This document shows positions 1 through 5,395 of a DNA stretch of 7,534 nucleotides, one piece after another. The notes beneath the pieces were generated by a model that saw nothing but the letters and a program-made list of their open reading frames with translations, made no database searches and was not told the origin of the DNA. The position numbers and the translations under genes were made by a program. The first letter of the stretch is position 1. Each line of letters begins with the position of its first letter. This stretch comes from Candidatus Brocadiaceae bacterium. GTDB lineage: Bacteria > Planctomycetota > MHYJ01 > JACQXL01 > CAKKQI01. The stretch spans positions 1 to 7,534 of the forward strand of contig CAKKQI010000428.1 of the NCBI GenBank assembly GCA_919901895.1, in the 5' to 3' direction.

Positions 1-598
1 ATTCATTGAAAAAATCAGGAAAGGGCAGGTGCAGTTTAACGGTTAATTTTTTCATCAGCCGGTAGGATAAATAAACCGCGAATAAAATTACCCAGAATCC
101 GATAATCAGTATTCTGAACCAGATTAACTTCTGTTCATGATAACTGGCGATGATGCCTCCCAGACTGAGAATGCCCAGAGAGACCATTCCCGTAAACCGG
201 TCAAAAACGATGGAAATAATGGCTTTAGTTTTCAGGTCGGGCTGGTTATTTTTCTTAAGAGAGGCGGTTAAAAAAACGGCCTTGATTAAATCACCGCCTA
301 AGGTGCCCAGCATAAAAAGATTAAAAAAATGACCGAGGTAAGTCAGGCGAAAAACCTGCCCGTAACTTAACCGGATTTCCTGGGCCGCTAATAAACCGCG
401 CCAGCGCCAAGCCACGACAAGGATAACAAAGCCCAGCAGGGTAAAAAAGGGAATAAACCACGGCAGGTTGATTCTTTTGATAATGGTAAAAAAACCGGTC
501 TTTCCATAAAAATCTATCCGGCTTAAGGCAAACCATAATAACCCGGCGCTGAGGGTTATTCGGAGTGAAGAGACAATTATTTTTTTCCAGATTTTCAT
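1..598 (-). CDS. Flippase-like / lysylphosphatidylglycerol synthase TM-domain membrane protein (C-terminus cut by window edge)
   Basis: The frame starts at the ATG at 598-596 and stays open to base 2, giving 199 N-terminal residues; the rest lies left of the window. Hydrophobic stretches lie near residues 7-26, 46-65, 85-100, 138-151 and 160-179, so this is a polytopic inner-membrane protein. The motif GGDLIKA (101-107), followed by FDRF (132-135), is characteristic of the lysylphosphatidylglycerol synthase transmembrane/UPF0104 family. Known members transfer aminoacyl groups to lipids or accompany polysaccharide and glycolipid synthesis, and many have no assigned substrate. Divergent orientation from a glycosyltransferase and two methyltransferases suggests an envelope glycan or lipid role, which is inference. 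No Shine-Dalgarno sequence is visible before the ATG. Family call is fairly sure; function is not. Confidence 0.8.
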   Translation of the reverse strand, partial: MKIWKKIIVSSLRITLSAGLLWFALSRIDFYGKTGFFTIIKRINLPWFIPFFTLLGFVILVVAWRWRGLLAAQEIRLSYGQVFRLTYLGHFFNLFMLGTLGGDLIKAVFLTASLKKNNQPDLKTKAIISIVFDRFTGMVSLGILSLGGIIASYHEQKLIWFRILIIGFWVILFAVYLSYRLMKKLTVKLHLPFPDFFNE

Positions 599-611
599 AT
601 AGCCGGATTTG

Positions 612-640
612 ATTATAAAATAATCCGGTGGGTTAATCAA
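612..640 (-). promoter_or_regulatory. Possible sigma70-type promoter for the flippase-like gene
   Basis: Read on the minus strand, TTGATT (640-635) is followed after 17 bases by a perfect TATAAT (617-612). Transcription would start near 605, leaving a leader of only about 7 nt before the ATG at 598. A 7-bp inverted repeat, CCGGATT (603-609) with AATCCGG (622-628), surrounds the -10 box and could be an operator or a chance hairpin. The gap is AT-rich, so a coincidental match is possible. Confidence 0.4.
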
Positions 641-722
641 GAGAAAAAAGTGTCAGGCGAATGTATGGCGTTTTTATTCAATCCTTTACTTTTCGGCTGA
701 TTTCTGATAAAAGCAGACTGTG

Positions 723-830
723 GCCGTTTCAAAAAACATTGATTCCCTTGGCTAAAGCCTAACACCCAACAACAGAGGTTGGGCGCCACGCTTTAGCGTG
801 GGAAAAGGGAACAAAGATATTTGAAACGGC
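723..830. repeat. 108-bp nested inverted-repeat element just upstream of the glycosyltransferase
   Basis: Four nested pairs of arms are exact: GCCGTTTCAAA (723-733) with TTTGAAACGGC (820-830); TCCCTT (744-749) with AAGGGA (805-810); GCTAAAGC (751-758) with GCTTTAGC (790-797); CCCAAC (765-770) with GTTGGG (778-783). The inside can instead fold as three small hairpins: GGCTaaAGCC (750-759), CCCAAC/GTTGGG (765-783) and CCACGCtttaGCGTGG (786-801). The right arm ends 10 bases before the glycosyltransferase ATG. It could be a MITE-like insertion, a structured 5' leader, or both. No clear target duplication is visible. Confidence 0.75.
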
Positions 831-840
831 GCTATAATTT

Positions 841-2037
841 ATGCAGCGAATAAAAATACTACAGGTGATTACCCGGCTGGTGGAAGGCGGAGCGGCTGAT
901 CATGTGCTCAGTTTATGCGCCAACTTTTCCCTGCTCCGGAGTATAAATTCGGCCCGGGACCGGTTTGATCTAACCCTGGCCGGTAATCAGGCCGCCGGCG
1001 GTTACCAGGGAAAAATACGGGACGCTCGAATAAAATTTTTCCCGGTCACGAGTTTCCGGCGCGAAATCAGCCCGTTTAACGACCTGAAAGCATTCTGGTC
1101 TTTATATCAGTGTATCAAAAAAGAAAAATTTGATATTGTTCATACGCATACCTCCAAAGCCGGTATCCTGGGCCGGTTGGCCGCCCGCCTATCCGGCGTC
1201 CCGGTTATTATTCATACCCCTCACGGCAGTATTTATCATCCGACGTATTATTCCAGAATACCTCTTTTCTTTTTCAGTCTGCTTGAAAAAGCGGCGAGCC
1301 GCTTTACCGACCGCATCATCGTTTTGTCCGAACGGGAAAAGGAAGAATACCTTAATTATCGGATTGCCCCCCCTGATAAATTTCTGGTTATCAGGGGAGG
1401 GATTGACGTAGAAAAATTTATACCTGTCCCGTCACCGGCGGGAAAAGTATCGATTAATATTACCGCTAAAAAGAAAGAGTTGGGTATTCCGGCTGACGGG
1501 TTAGTGGTGGGTAATATTGCCCGGCTGAGCCCGGAAAAAGGACACCTGTTTTGTTTTGAGGCTTTTAAGCGGGTGGTTGAAACTATCCCGAACGTTTATC
1601 TTTTAATCGTGGGTAGCGGCCCGATGGAAGGTTTGATTAAGCGCCGGATTAATGAACTTAATCTGACCGAAAAAGTAATTATGACCGGTTACCGGTCTGA
1701 TATTCCGGAGATATTGCCGGTGCTGGATGTTTCGGTGCATTCCTCTTGCTGGGAGGGGTTGCCGCATGCGATGGTGGAGGCGATGCTGGCCGGGCGGCCG
1801 GTGGTGGCGACCGATGCCGGCGGAATGAGGGAAGCCCATATCCCGGGTGAGACCGGATTGATTGTTCCGGTTAATAATCCGTCGGCGCTGGCTGAAGCGA
1901 TGATCCGGTTATTAAAAGACAAGGCGTTAGCTCAACGGATGGGTCAATCCGCCCGGGAGCGCGCCAAACAGATGTTTAATTTAGAAAAGATGATTCAAAA
2001 ACATCGGGAATTATATGAGGAATTAATGAAACTGTAG
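841..2037 (+). CDS. Glycosyltransferase family 4 (GT-B fold)
   Basis: A 398-residue retaining-type glycosyltransferase, predicted to transfer a sugar from a nucleotide-sugar to a lipid-linked or glycan acceptor at the cytoplasmic membrane face. The N-terminal acceptor domain spans about residues 1-195, with a start typical of the family (ILQVITRLVEGGA), HTHTSKAGILGR (101-112) and HTPHG (125-129). The C-terminal Glycos_transf_1 domain spans about 218-375, with NIARLSPEKGH (225-235) and the donor-site E-x7-E motif EGLPHAMVE (E305, E313). The length is normal for GT4. The ATG at 841 gives the expected N-terminus, but no Shine-Dalgarno sequence precedes it. The TAG stop at 2035-2037 lies inside a TGTAGGCACGG repeat, so the present end may have been set by a repeat. 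Specific donor and acceptor cannot be read from sequence. Confidence 0.93.
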   Translation: MQRIKILQVITRLVEGGAADHVLSLCANFSLLRSINSARDRFDLTLAGNQAAGGYQGKIRDARIKFFPVTSFRREISPFNDLKAFWSLYQCIKKEKFDIVHTHTSKAGILGRLAARLSGVPVIIHTPHGSIYHPTYYSRIPLFFFSLLEKAASRFTDRIIVLSEREKEEYLNYRIAPPDKFLVIRGGIDVEKFIPVPSPAGKVSINITAKKKELGIPADGLVVGNIARLSPEKGHLFCFEAFKRVVETIPNVYLLIVGSGPMEGLIKRRINELNLTEKVIMTGYRSDIPEILPVLDVSVHSSCWEGLPHAMVEAMLAGRPVVATDAGGMREAHIPGETGLIVPVNNPSALAEAMIRLLKDKALAQRMGQSARERAKQMFNLEKMIQKHRELYEELMKL

Positions 2038-2130
2038 GCACGGTTTTAACCGTGCATCTTGTCGGAGCACGAATAAATTCGTGCCTACAAATATACAAGA
2101 TGGCTCCCCCAAAGCATTCGGGGCGCCAAC
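2034..2130. repeat. Composite palindromic repeat between glycosyltransferase and first methyltransferase
   Basis: Three hairpins follow one another. The first is GCACGGTT-TT-AACCGTGC (2038-2055), preceded by TGTAG. The second is GCACGAAT-AA-ATTCGTGC (2067-2084), followed by CTACA and bracketed by CATCTTGT (2055-2062) with ACAAGATG (2095-2102). The third is TGGC-t-CCCC paired with GGGG-c-GCCA (2101-2128), with an AAAGCATT loop. The second and third motifs recur at 3064-3149, and a decayed copy of the first lies at 3245-3265, so these are dispersed families. The glycosyltransferase stop codon is inside the first unit. Confidence 0.85.
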
Positions 2131-2143
2131 CGGATTATTTAAA

Positions 2144-3073
2144 ATGCTGGAATCAGTTTCCTGTAATCTCTGCCGTTCTAAAAAAGCATTTTTTTTATCA
2201 AAAGTGCTTATTTCGCCCATCCGGGAAGTTTCCACTTTGGTTAAATGCCGAAACTGCGGGCTGGTCTATGTTAACCCGCGCCACCCGGTCAAAGTAGAAA
2301 AAGAATTTTATGCCTCGGCGTATCATGAAGCGCAGAAACCGGAGGTCTGGAAAGAAGACCGCCTGCCTTTTTTTAAAAAGAGCATCAAAAAAATAAATTC
2401 ATATGCGAGGTCAGGAGACCGCGCATTATCCGCACCGGGTCGGGAAAAACTGTTAGATATCGGTTGCGGGATGGGATTTTTCCTTGACCTGGCCCGGAAA
2501 AGCGGCTGGGAGGTAAAAGGCGTTGATATTTCCGATTCAGCGGTGGCCTATGGACGTGAAAAATTAGGGCTGGATATTTTTAAAGGCGAACTTAAGGAAG
2601 GAAAATTCGCCGACCGTTCTTTTGAGGTGATTACTTCCTGGAATGTCCTGGACCAGTATTACGACCCGCTGGGTCTGGCTCAGGAAACCGCCCGGCTTCT
2701 TAAACCGGACGGGATGGCGTTTTTCCGTATTTCCAATGTTCACTTTCATTTTCCGCTGCATCTTATTTTTAAAATTGTGCGTAAATTTTTTAGCGGTGGC
2801 CAAAAATTAACCGAACCAACGGTTTTTCATATCTATATGTTTTCTCCGCGAACCGTTAAAAAACTTTTAAAGCAGGTCGGTTTTAAAAAAGTAATCGTGC
2901 GAAATTCACCATTTACGCCGGTGGTGGATGATGTCAAACGATTGGTGGGTAAACCCTTGAATCGTTATGTCGGGTTATTTCTTTTCGTTTTTATTCAAAT
3001 AGTTTTTTATCTGTCTTTGAAACGATTAATATTAGGTCCGTCACTTTTTGTGGTGGCCAGAAAGCATGAATAA
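2144..3073 (+). CDS. SAM-dependent methyltransferase with N-terminal Cys4 zinc-binding motif (paralogue 1)
   Basis: A class I methyltransferase of 309 residues. The N-terminus has two CxxC pairs (C7/C10 and C35/C38) expected to bind zinc, then a helical linker. The SAM-binding motif LLDIGCGMGFF (103-113) is followed by the acidic GVDIS (126-130). In the next motif it reads NVLDQ (167-171), where the paralogue downstream has YVLEH, so the usual E-H pair is replaced by D-Q. A strongly hydrophobic stretch at about 277-292 suggests membrane association. I chose the ATG at 2144; an upstream in-frame GTG at 2081 lies in a repeat. Its last residues align with the paralogue only to ARK; the final H-E and the TAA stop come from a repeat palindrome. 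Context suggests methylation of a glycan or glycolipid sugar; the substrate is unknown. Confidence 0.88.
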   Translation: MLESVSCNLCRSKKAFFLSKVLISPIREVSTLVKCRNCGLVYVNPRHPVKVEKEFYASAYHEAQKPEVWKEDRLPFFKKSIKKINSYARSGDRALSAPGREKLLDIGCGMGFFLDLARKSGWEVKGVDISDSAVAYGREKLGLDIFKGELKEGKFADRSFEVITSWNVLDQYYDPLGLAQETARLLKPDGMAFFRISNVHFHFPLHLIFKIVRKFFSGGQKLTEPTVFHIYMFSPRTVKKLLKQVGFKKVIVRNSPFTPVVDDVKRLVGKPLNRYVGLFLFVFIQIVFYLSLKRLILGPSLFVVARKHE

Positions 3074-3149
3074 ATTCGTGCTTACAAGTCGGAGTATCCC
3101 GAAAGCATTTAGGGTGCCGACAGAAAAACCGCACGAATAGAATTCGTGC
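3064..3149. repeat. Second composite palindromic repeat, overlapping the end of methyltransferase 1
   Basis: GCATGAATAAATTCGTGC (3064-3081) is the same palindrome as 2067-2084 with one change (T at 3067), and it contains the methyltransferase TAA stop at 3071-3073. It is followed by a hairpin, GTCGG...CCGAC (3089-3122) with inner CCC/GGG, sharing the AAAGCATT loop seen at 2111-2118. A third palindrome follows, GCACGAAT-AGA-ATTCGTGC (3131-3149), then CCTACA. The order of units resembles 2034-2130, so a composite element has been copied to both gene junctions. Confidence 0.8.
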
Positions 3150-3179
3150 CTACAAAAACGGGTGAAATTATTGTCGGCA

Positions 3180-3220
3180 CGGTCGCTAATACAGCGACCG
3201 TCCGCTGCATTAGCGGACGG
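3180..3220. repeat. Pair of abutting hairpins
   Basis: CGGTCGCT-aatac-AGCGACCG (3180-3200) overlaps by three bases with CCGTCCGCT-gcatt-AGCGGACGG (3198-3220). Stems of 8 and 9 bp are perfect and both loops are 5 nt. The two are near copies of each other. No T-run follows, so this is not a classical intrinsic terminator. Confidence 0.7.
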
Positions 3221-3244
3221 TTTAGAACCGGGCCCAATTATAAA

Positions 3245-3265
3245 GCACAGTTTTAACAGTGGATC
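3245..3265. repeat. Decayed copy of the GCACGGTTTTAACCGTGC repeat
   Basis: The segment GCACAGTTTTAACAGTGG followed by ATC (3245-3265) matches the unit at 2038-2058 except for three changes that weaken the palindrome. It ends about 10 bases before the ATG of methyltransferase 2, so this gene's leader is partly made of repeat. Confidence 0.6.
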
Positions 3266-3274
3266 TTATCTAAA

Positions 3275-4195
3275 ATGAACGAATTAGAAAGTTTAACCTG
3301 GCAAAAAAGCGATGATCTGGAATTTGCCGCGTGCAATTTCTGCGGTTCGGAGCGCGCTCAATTCGTGCTGACCGAAAACGGGCTTAATATCGTCCGGTGC
3401 CGTGATTGCGGACTGGTTTATGTCAACCCGCGGCCGACGCCGGAGCAGTTGGTCCGCTTTTATGAACAATATTTCCCGCCGGCCAGCGAAAATCTCTGGC
3501 AAAAACAGATGAAATATATTTTCCAGAAAGAAGGGCGCCGGATTATTGAAGCAATGGCCGATAAAACAAAGGCGGTTGATGTTCTGGATATCGGTTGCGG
3601 GATGGGATTTTTCTTGTCTCTTCTTAAAAAAGAGAATTATCGGTGCTATGGAATAGAGATTTCTCCGACCGCGGCTGATTTTGCCCGGCGACATCTTAAT
3701 TTAAATATTACGCAAAACACATTGCTGGAATCAGGTTTTCCGGATAATTCTTTTGACGTAATTACGCTCTGGTATGTCCTGGAGCACGTGCCGAACCCCA
3801 AAGAAATCCTGCAGAAAGTCCGTCATCTTTTGAAAAAAGACGGATTAGTGATTATCCGGACGCCTCAATTAAACGTGCGGATGGATCAATGGTTATTCCG
3901 GTTAATCCGTCTTAGGCGGATCCTGCCGTCCCGACTAACGGGCTGGATAGAAAAATCATTTCTGATTAACCCGCCGCGGCACCTGTATGATTATAAAGCC
4001 GACCACTTGCGTCGGTTAATGGCCCAATTAGGGTTTAAGAAAATTAAAATAATCAATTCTTATCCCCGTTCGGCCGGGTCCTGGCCGGAACTGTTACGGA
4101 GATATCTGTGGTATCTCTTAGTTCAGGTTCTGTTTTGCTTGAGCCGGGGTGAGATCATTCTTAATTCTTCCATCACCATTTACGCGCGCAAATAA
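3275..4195 (+). CDS. SAM-dependent methyltransferase with N-terminal Cys4 zinc-binding motif (paralogue 2)
   Basis: A 306-residue paralogue of the gene just upstream. CxxC pairs are at C20/C23 and C42/C45, the latter within CRDCGLVYVNPRP, which is nearly the same as in paralogue 1. The SAM motif VLDIGCGMGFF (103-113), acidic GIEIS (126-130) and the intact YVLEH motif (167-171) are all present, so this copy looks catalytically canonical. A C-terminal hydrophobic segment (about 277-290) again hints at membrane contact. The start at 3275 shares the context TTATYTAAAATG with paralogue 1; neither has a visible Shine-Dalgarno sequence. The SAM-loop codons share 27 identical bases with paralogue 1 (2456-2482 and 3587-3613), consistent with duplication. 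Likely role is modification of an envelope sugar or lipid; substrate unknown. Confidence 0.9.
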   Translation: MNELESLTWQKSDDLEFAACNFCGSERAQFVLTENGLNIVRCRDCGLVYVNPRPTPEQLVRFYEQYFPPASENLWQKQMKYIFQKEGRRIIEAMADKTKAVDVLDIGCGMGFFLSLLKKENYRCYGIEISPTAADFARRHLNLNITQNTLLESGFPDNSFDVITLWYVLEHVPNPKEILQKVRHLLKKDGLVIIRTPQLNVRMDQWLFRLIRLRRILPSRLTGWIEKSFLINPPRHLYDYKADHLRRLMAQLGFKKIKIINSYPRSAGSWPELLRRYLWYLLVQVLFCLSRGEIILNSSITIYARK

Positions 4196-4210
4196 CTCAT
4201 TGATATTATT

Positions 4211-4309
4211 AGATTCTTCACTTCGTCCCGCTGAAGCGGGACTCCGTTCAGAATGACAAAAGAAGGTTTTTGGGGGTCATTTGACCCAGTCTTCAAGTTC
4301 AGGGTGACA
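4211..4309. repeat. Two diverged tandem repeat units in the convergent gap
   Basis: Unit 1 (4211-4258) reads AGATTCTTCACTTCG ... GTTCAGAATGACA; unit 2 (4288-4309) reads AGTCTTCAAGTTCAGGGTGACA with no interruption. Unit 1 is split by the perfect palindrome GTCCCGCT-GA-AGCGGGAC (4225-4242). Between the units lies GGGTCA-TT-TGACCC (4274-4287). Together with the adjacent MITE these fill the 269-bp gap between convergent genes; no gene or convincing T-tailed terminator is visible there. Confidence 0.6.
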
Positions 4310-4336
4310 AATAACTGGTTATGAAATACGTTCTTA

Positions 4337-4477
4337 GAGCCTATCCTAATAACCAAGTTTTCGCACTAAAAGTAACGCGGGATCCAGCTTTTAAGATGTT
4401 GGGGACAATCCATTCCGCCCCGTCCCGCCTTGGCGGGAGCGGGACGCTACCCGAAAAATTAATATTAGGATAGGCTC
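4337..4477. mobile_element. MITE-like non-autonomous element, 15-bp TIRs, TTA flanks
   Basis: GAGCCTATCCTAATA (4337-4351) is an exact inverted copy of 4463-4477, and TTA flanks both ends (4334-4336 and 4478-4480) as a probable target duplication. The 141-bp interior has no long reading frame and carries the palindrome TCCCGCC-TT-GGCGGGA (4423-4438), resembling the one at 4225. A TNA-type 3-bp duplication is established for the IS1031 group of IS5-family elements, so mobilisation by such a transposase is a reasonable inference; none is encoded here. The right end forms the 3' end of the neighbouring minus-strand gene. Confidence 0.75.
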
Positions 4478-4737
4478 TTAATATATTTTACCAGCGCCAG
4501 CACGGTCCCGGCCAGGTCGGAGATATTGGTTTTAATGGTTGACATTTTTTTATTTTCCGACGTCGCACCACCCACTATTTTTATTAACCGGGCTAATTTC
4601 TGCCGGTCAGCCGGAGCGGGAAAAAATTTATTCAGTTTTGGACGGTTCAGCCCGGTCAGTGCGCCGATTTTTTTACGATGTTTTAAGTCGGTTCTTCGGG
4701 CTGATTTTTTTGAGGCCTTCTCGTATTTAGTGATCAT
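4465..4737 (-). CDS. Small basic protein of unknown function, 90 aa, C-terminus altered by MITE
   Basis: I do not recognise this protein. It has a very basic N-terminal half (KASKKSARRTDLKHRKK, residues 7-23), a middle with FFPAPADRQKLARLIKIVGG (38-57), and a helical C-terminus. No signal peptide or cysteine is present. The ATG at 4737 is chosen because AGGGG lies about 6 bases upstream; the ATG at 4743 is too close to that site. It overlaps the lipoprotein gene by 11 bp and is the last gene of the minus-strand operon. The codons for the final S-L-S and the TAA stop come from the MITE end, so the original C-terminus may have been different. Without the element the frame would run on for about 50 codons. 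Reality as a gene is supported by coupling and the ribosome site, not by homology. Confidence 0.55.
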   Translation of the reverse strand: MITKYEKASKKSARRTDLKHRKKIGALTGLNRPKLNKFFPAPADRQKLARLIKIVGGATSENKKMSTIKTNISDLAGTVLALVKYIKSLS

Positions 4738-5395
4738 TTCCATTCCCCTCAATTAAAATATCAATATTGTGTAAGACCTGATTTAATTCCTCTATTTTAC
4801 CCTGATAATGCATCAATGGTTCAAGTTGTGATTTGATTTTATTTAACGGAATTATTTCTTCAGGCAAAATTCGTAACCGGGCCATTAACTCTTCCCTAGT
4901 ACTTGTCCGCCGAAGAGGTGGAGCGGTAACCTCGGCCGACGATTCCAGATGGGCGGTCAGCGATTGGTTGGCTTCCAGCATACTTGAATAATGGGTTTTG
5001 ACTTTTCCAGCCAGTTTATTCTCAACTTTTCCCAGAAGACCCAGCATTGAAATCCGTCGGTTATTGATTTCCTTAACGGCCACTCCGGTGAATTCATTTA
5101 AAATCCGGTATTTTTCATCCGGTGATTTAGTATTGGATAAATCTTTTAAAACGCCGGAAGTTTTAATGAAATCATTCAGGTAATCGGGCGTCCATTCCTG
5201 TTCTATAAATTGCTCAACTTGTTGTTTTTTTTCATTAAAATATTCTTCGATCATAGCCAGATGCGTATCTCGGGATGAGATTATCAGTGCGGTTAAATCT
5301 TCGCTGAGCAGCACCGACTCGGGCGGCGTCGACGCGCAACTGGAGATAAATAGTAATGTCGAAATAAATAAAAAATACAGTTGAGGTGTTTTCAT
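4727..5395 (-). CDS. Predicted lipoprotein of unknown function, 222 aa
   Basis: The N-terminus MKTPQLYFLFISTLLFISSC is a lipoprotein signal peptide with lipobox ISSC and lipidated C20; A at +2 permits outer-membrane sorting. The mature part is mostly helical with charged, coiled-coil-like stretches (about 45-68, 105-150 and 168-215) and no transmembrane segment. I do not recognise a domain. The ATG at 5395 overlaps the preceding gene's stop as ATGA, giving translational coupling. The frame is open further upstream to 5593, but that stretch lies wholly inside the nucleotidyltransferase gene and would bury the signal peptide. As the only visibly exported product of the operon it may be where the HprK/PqqD-like proteins connect to the envelope; that is inference. 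Confidence 0.85.
   Translation of the reverse strand: MKTPQLYFLFISTLLFISSCASTPPESVLLSEDLTALIISSRDTHLAMIEEYFNEKKQQVEQFIEQEWTPDYLNDFIKTSGVLKDLSNTKSPDEKYRILNEFTGVAVKEINNRRISMLGLLGKVENKLAGKVKTHYSSMLEANQSLTAHLESSAEVTAPPLRRTSTREELMARLRILPEEIIPLNKIKSQLEPLMHYQGKIEELNQVLHNIDILIEGNGNDH

Noticed and set aside
685..711. TTTACT ... GATAAA as a plus-strand promoter for the glycosyltransferase
   Set aside because: Both boxes are weak and the 15-base spacer is short; not better than chance in this AT-rich stretch.
833..838. TATAAT as a -10 box for the glycosyltransferase
   Set aside because: It would start transcription inside the gene, after the ATG at 841, and no -35 lies at a suitable distance.
2081..2143. 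Upstream GTG start extending methyltransferase 1 by 21 residues
   Set aside because: The GTG lies inside the GCACGAAT/ATTCGTGC repeat and the extension is repeat-encoded. The ATG at 2144 matches the start context of the paralogue.
2034..3265. CRISPR array from the repeated GCACGAAT...ATTCGTGC units
   Set aside because: The units are short, palindromic, unevenly spaced and separated by other repeats and a gene; no uniform spacers.
3293..3694. Minus-strand 133-residue open frame opposite methyltransferase 2
   Set aside because: The plus strand carries clear methyltransferase motifs over the same bases; the antisense translation has none.
4272..4290. Intrinsic terminator between the convergent genes at GGGTCA/TGACCC
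   Set aside because: The stem is short with a minimal loop and no T-run follows on either strand.
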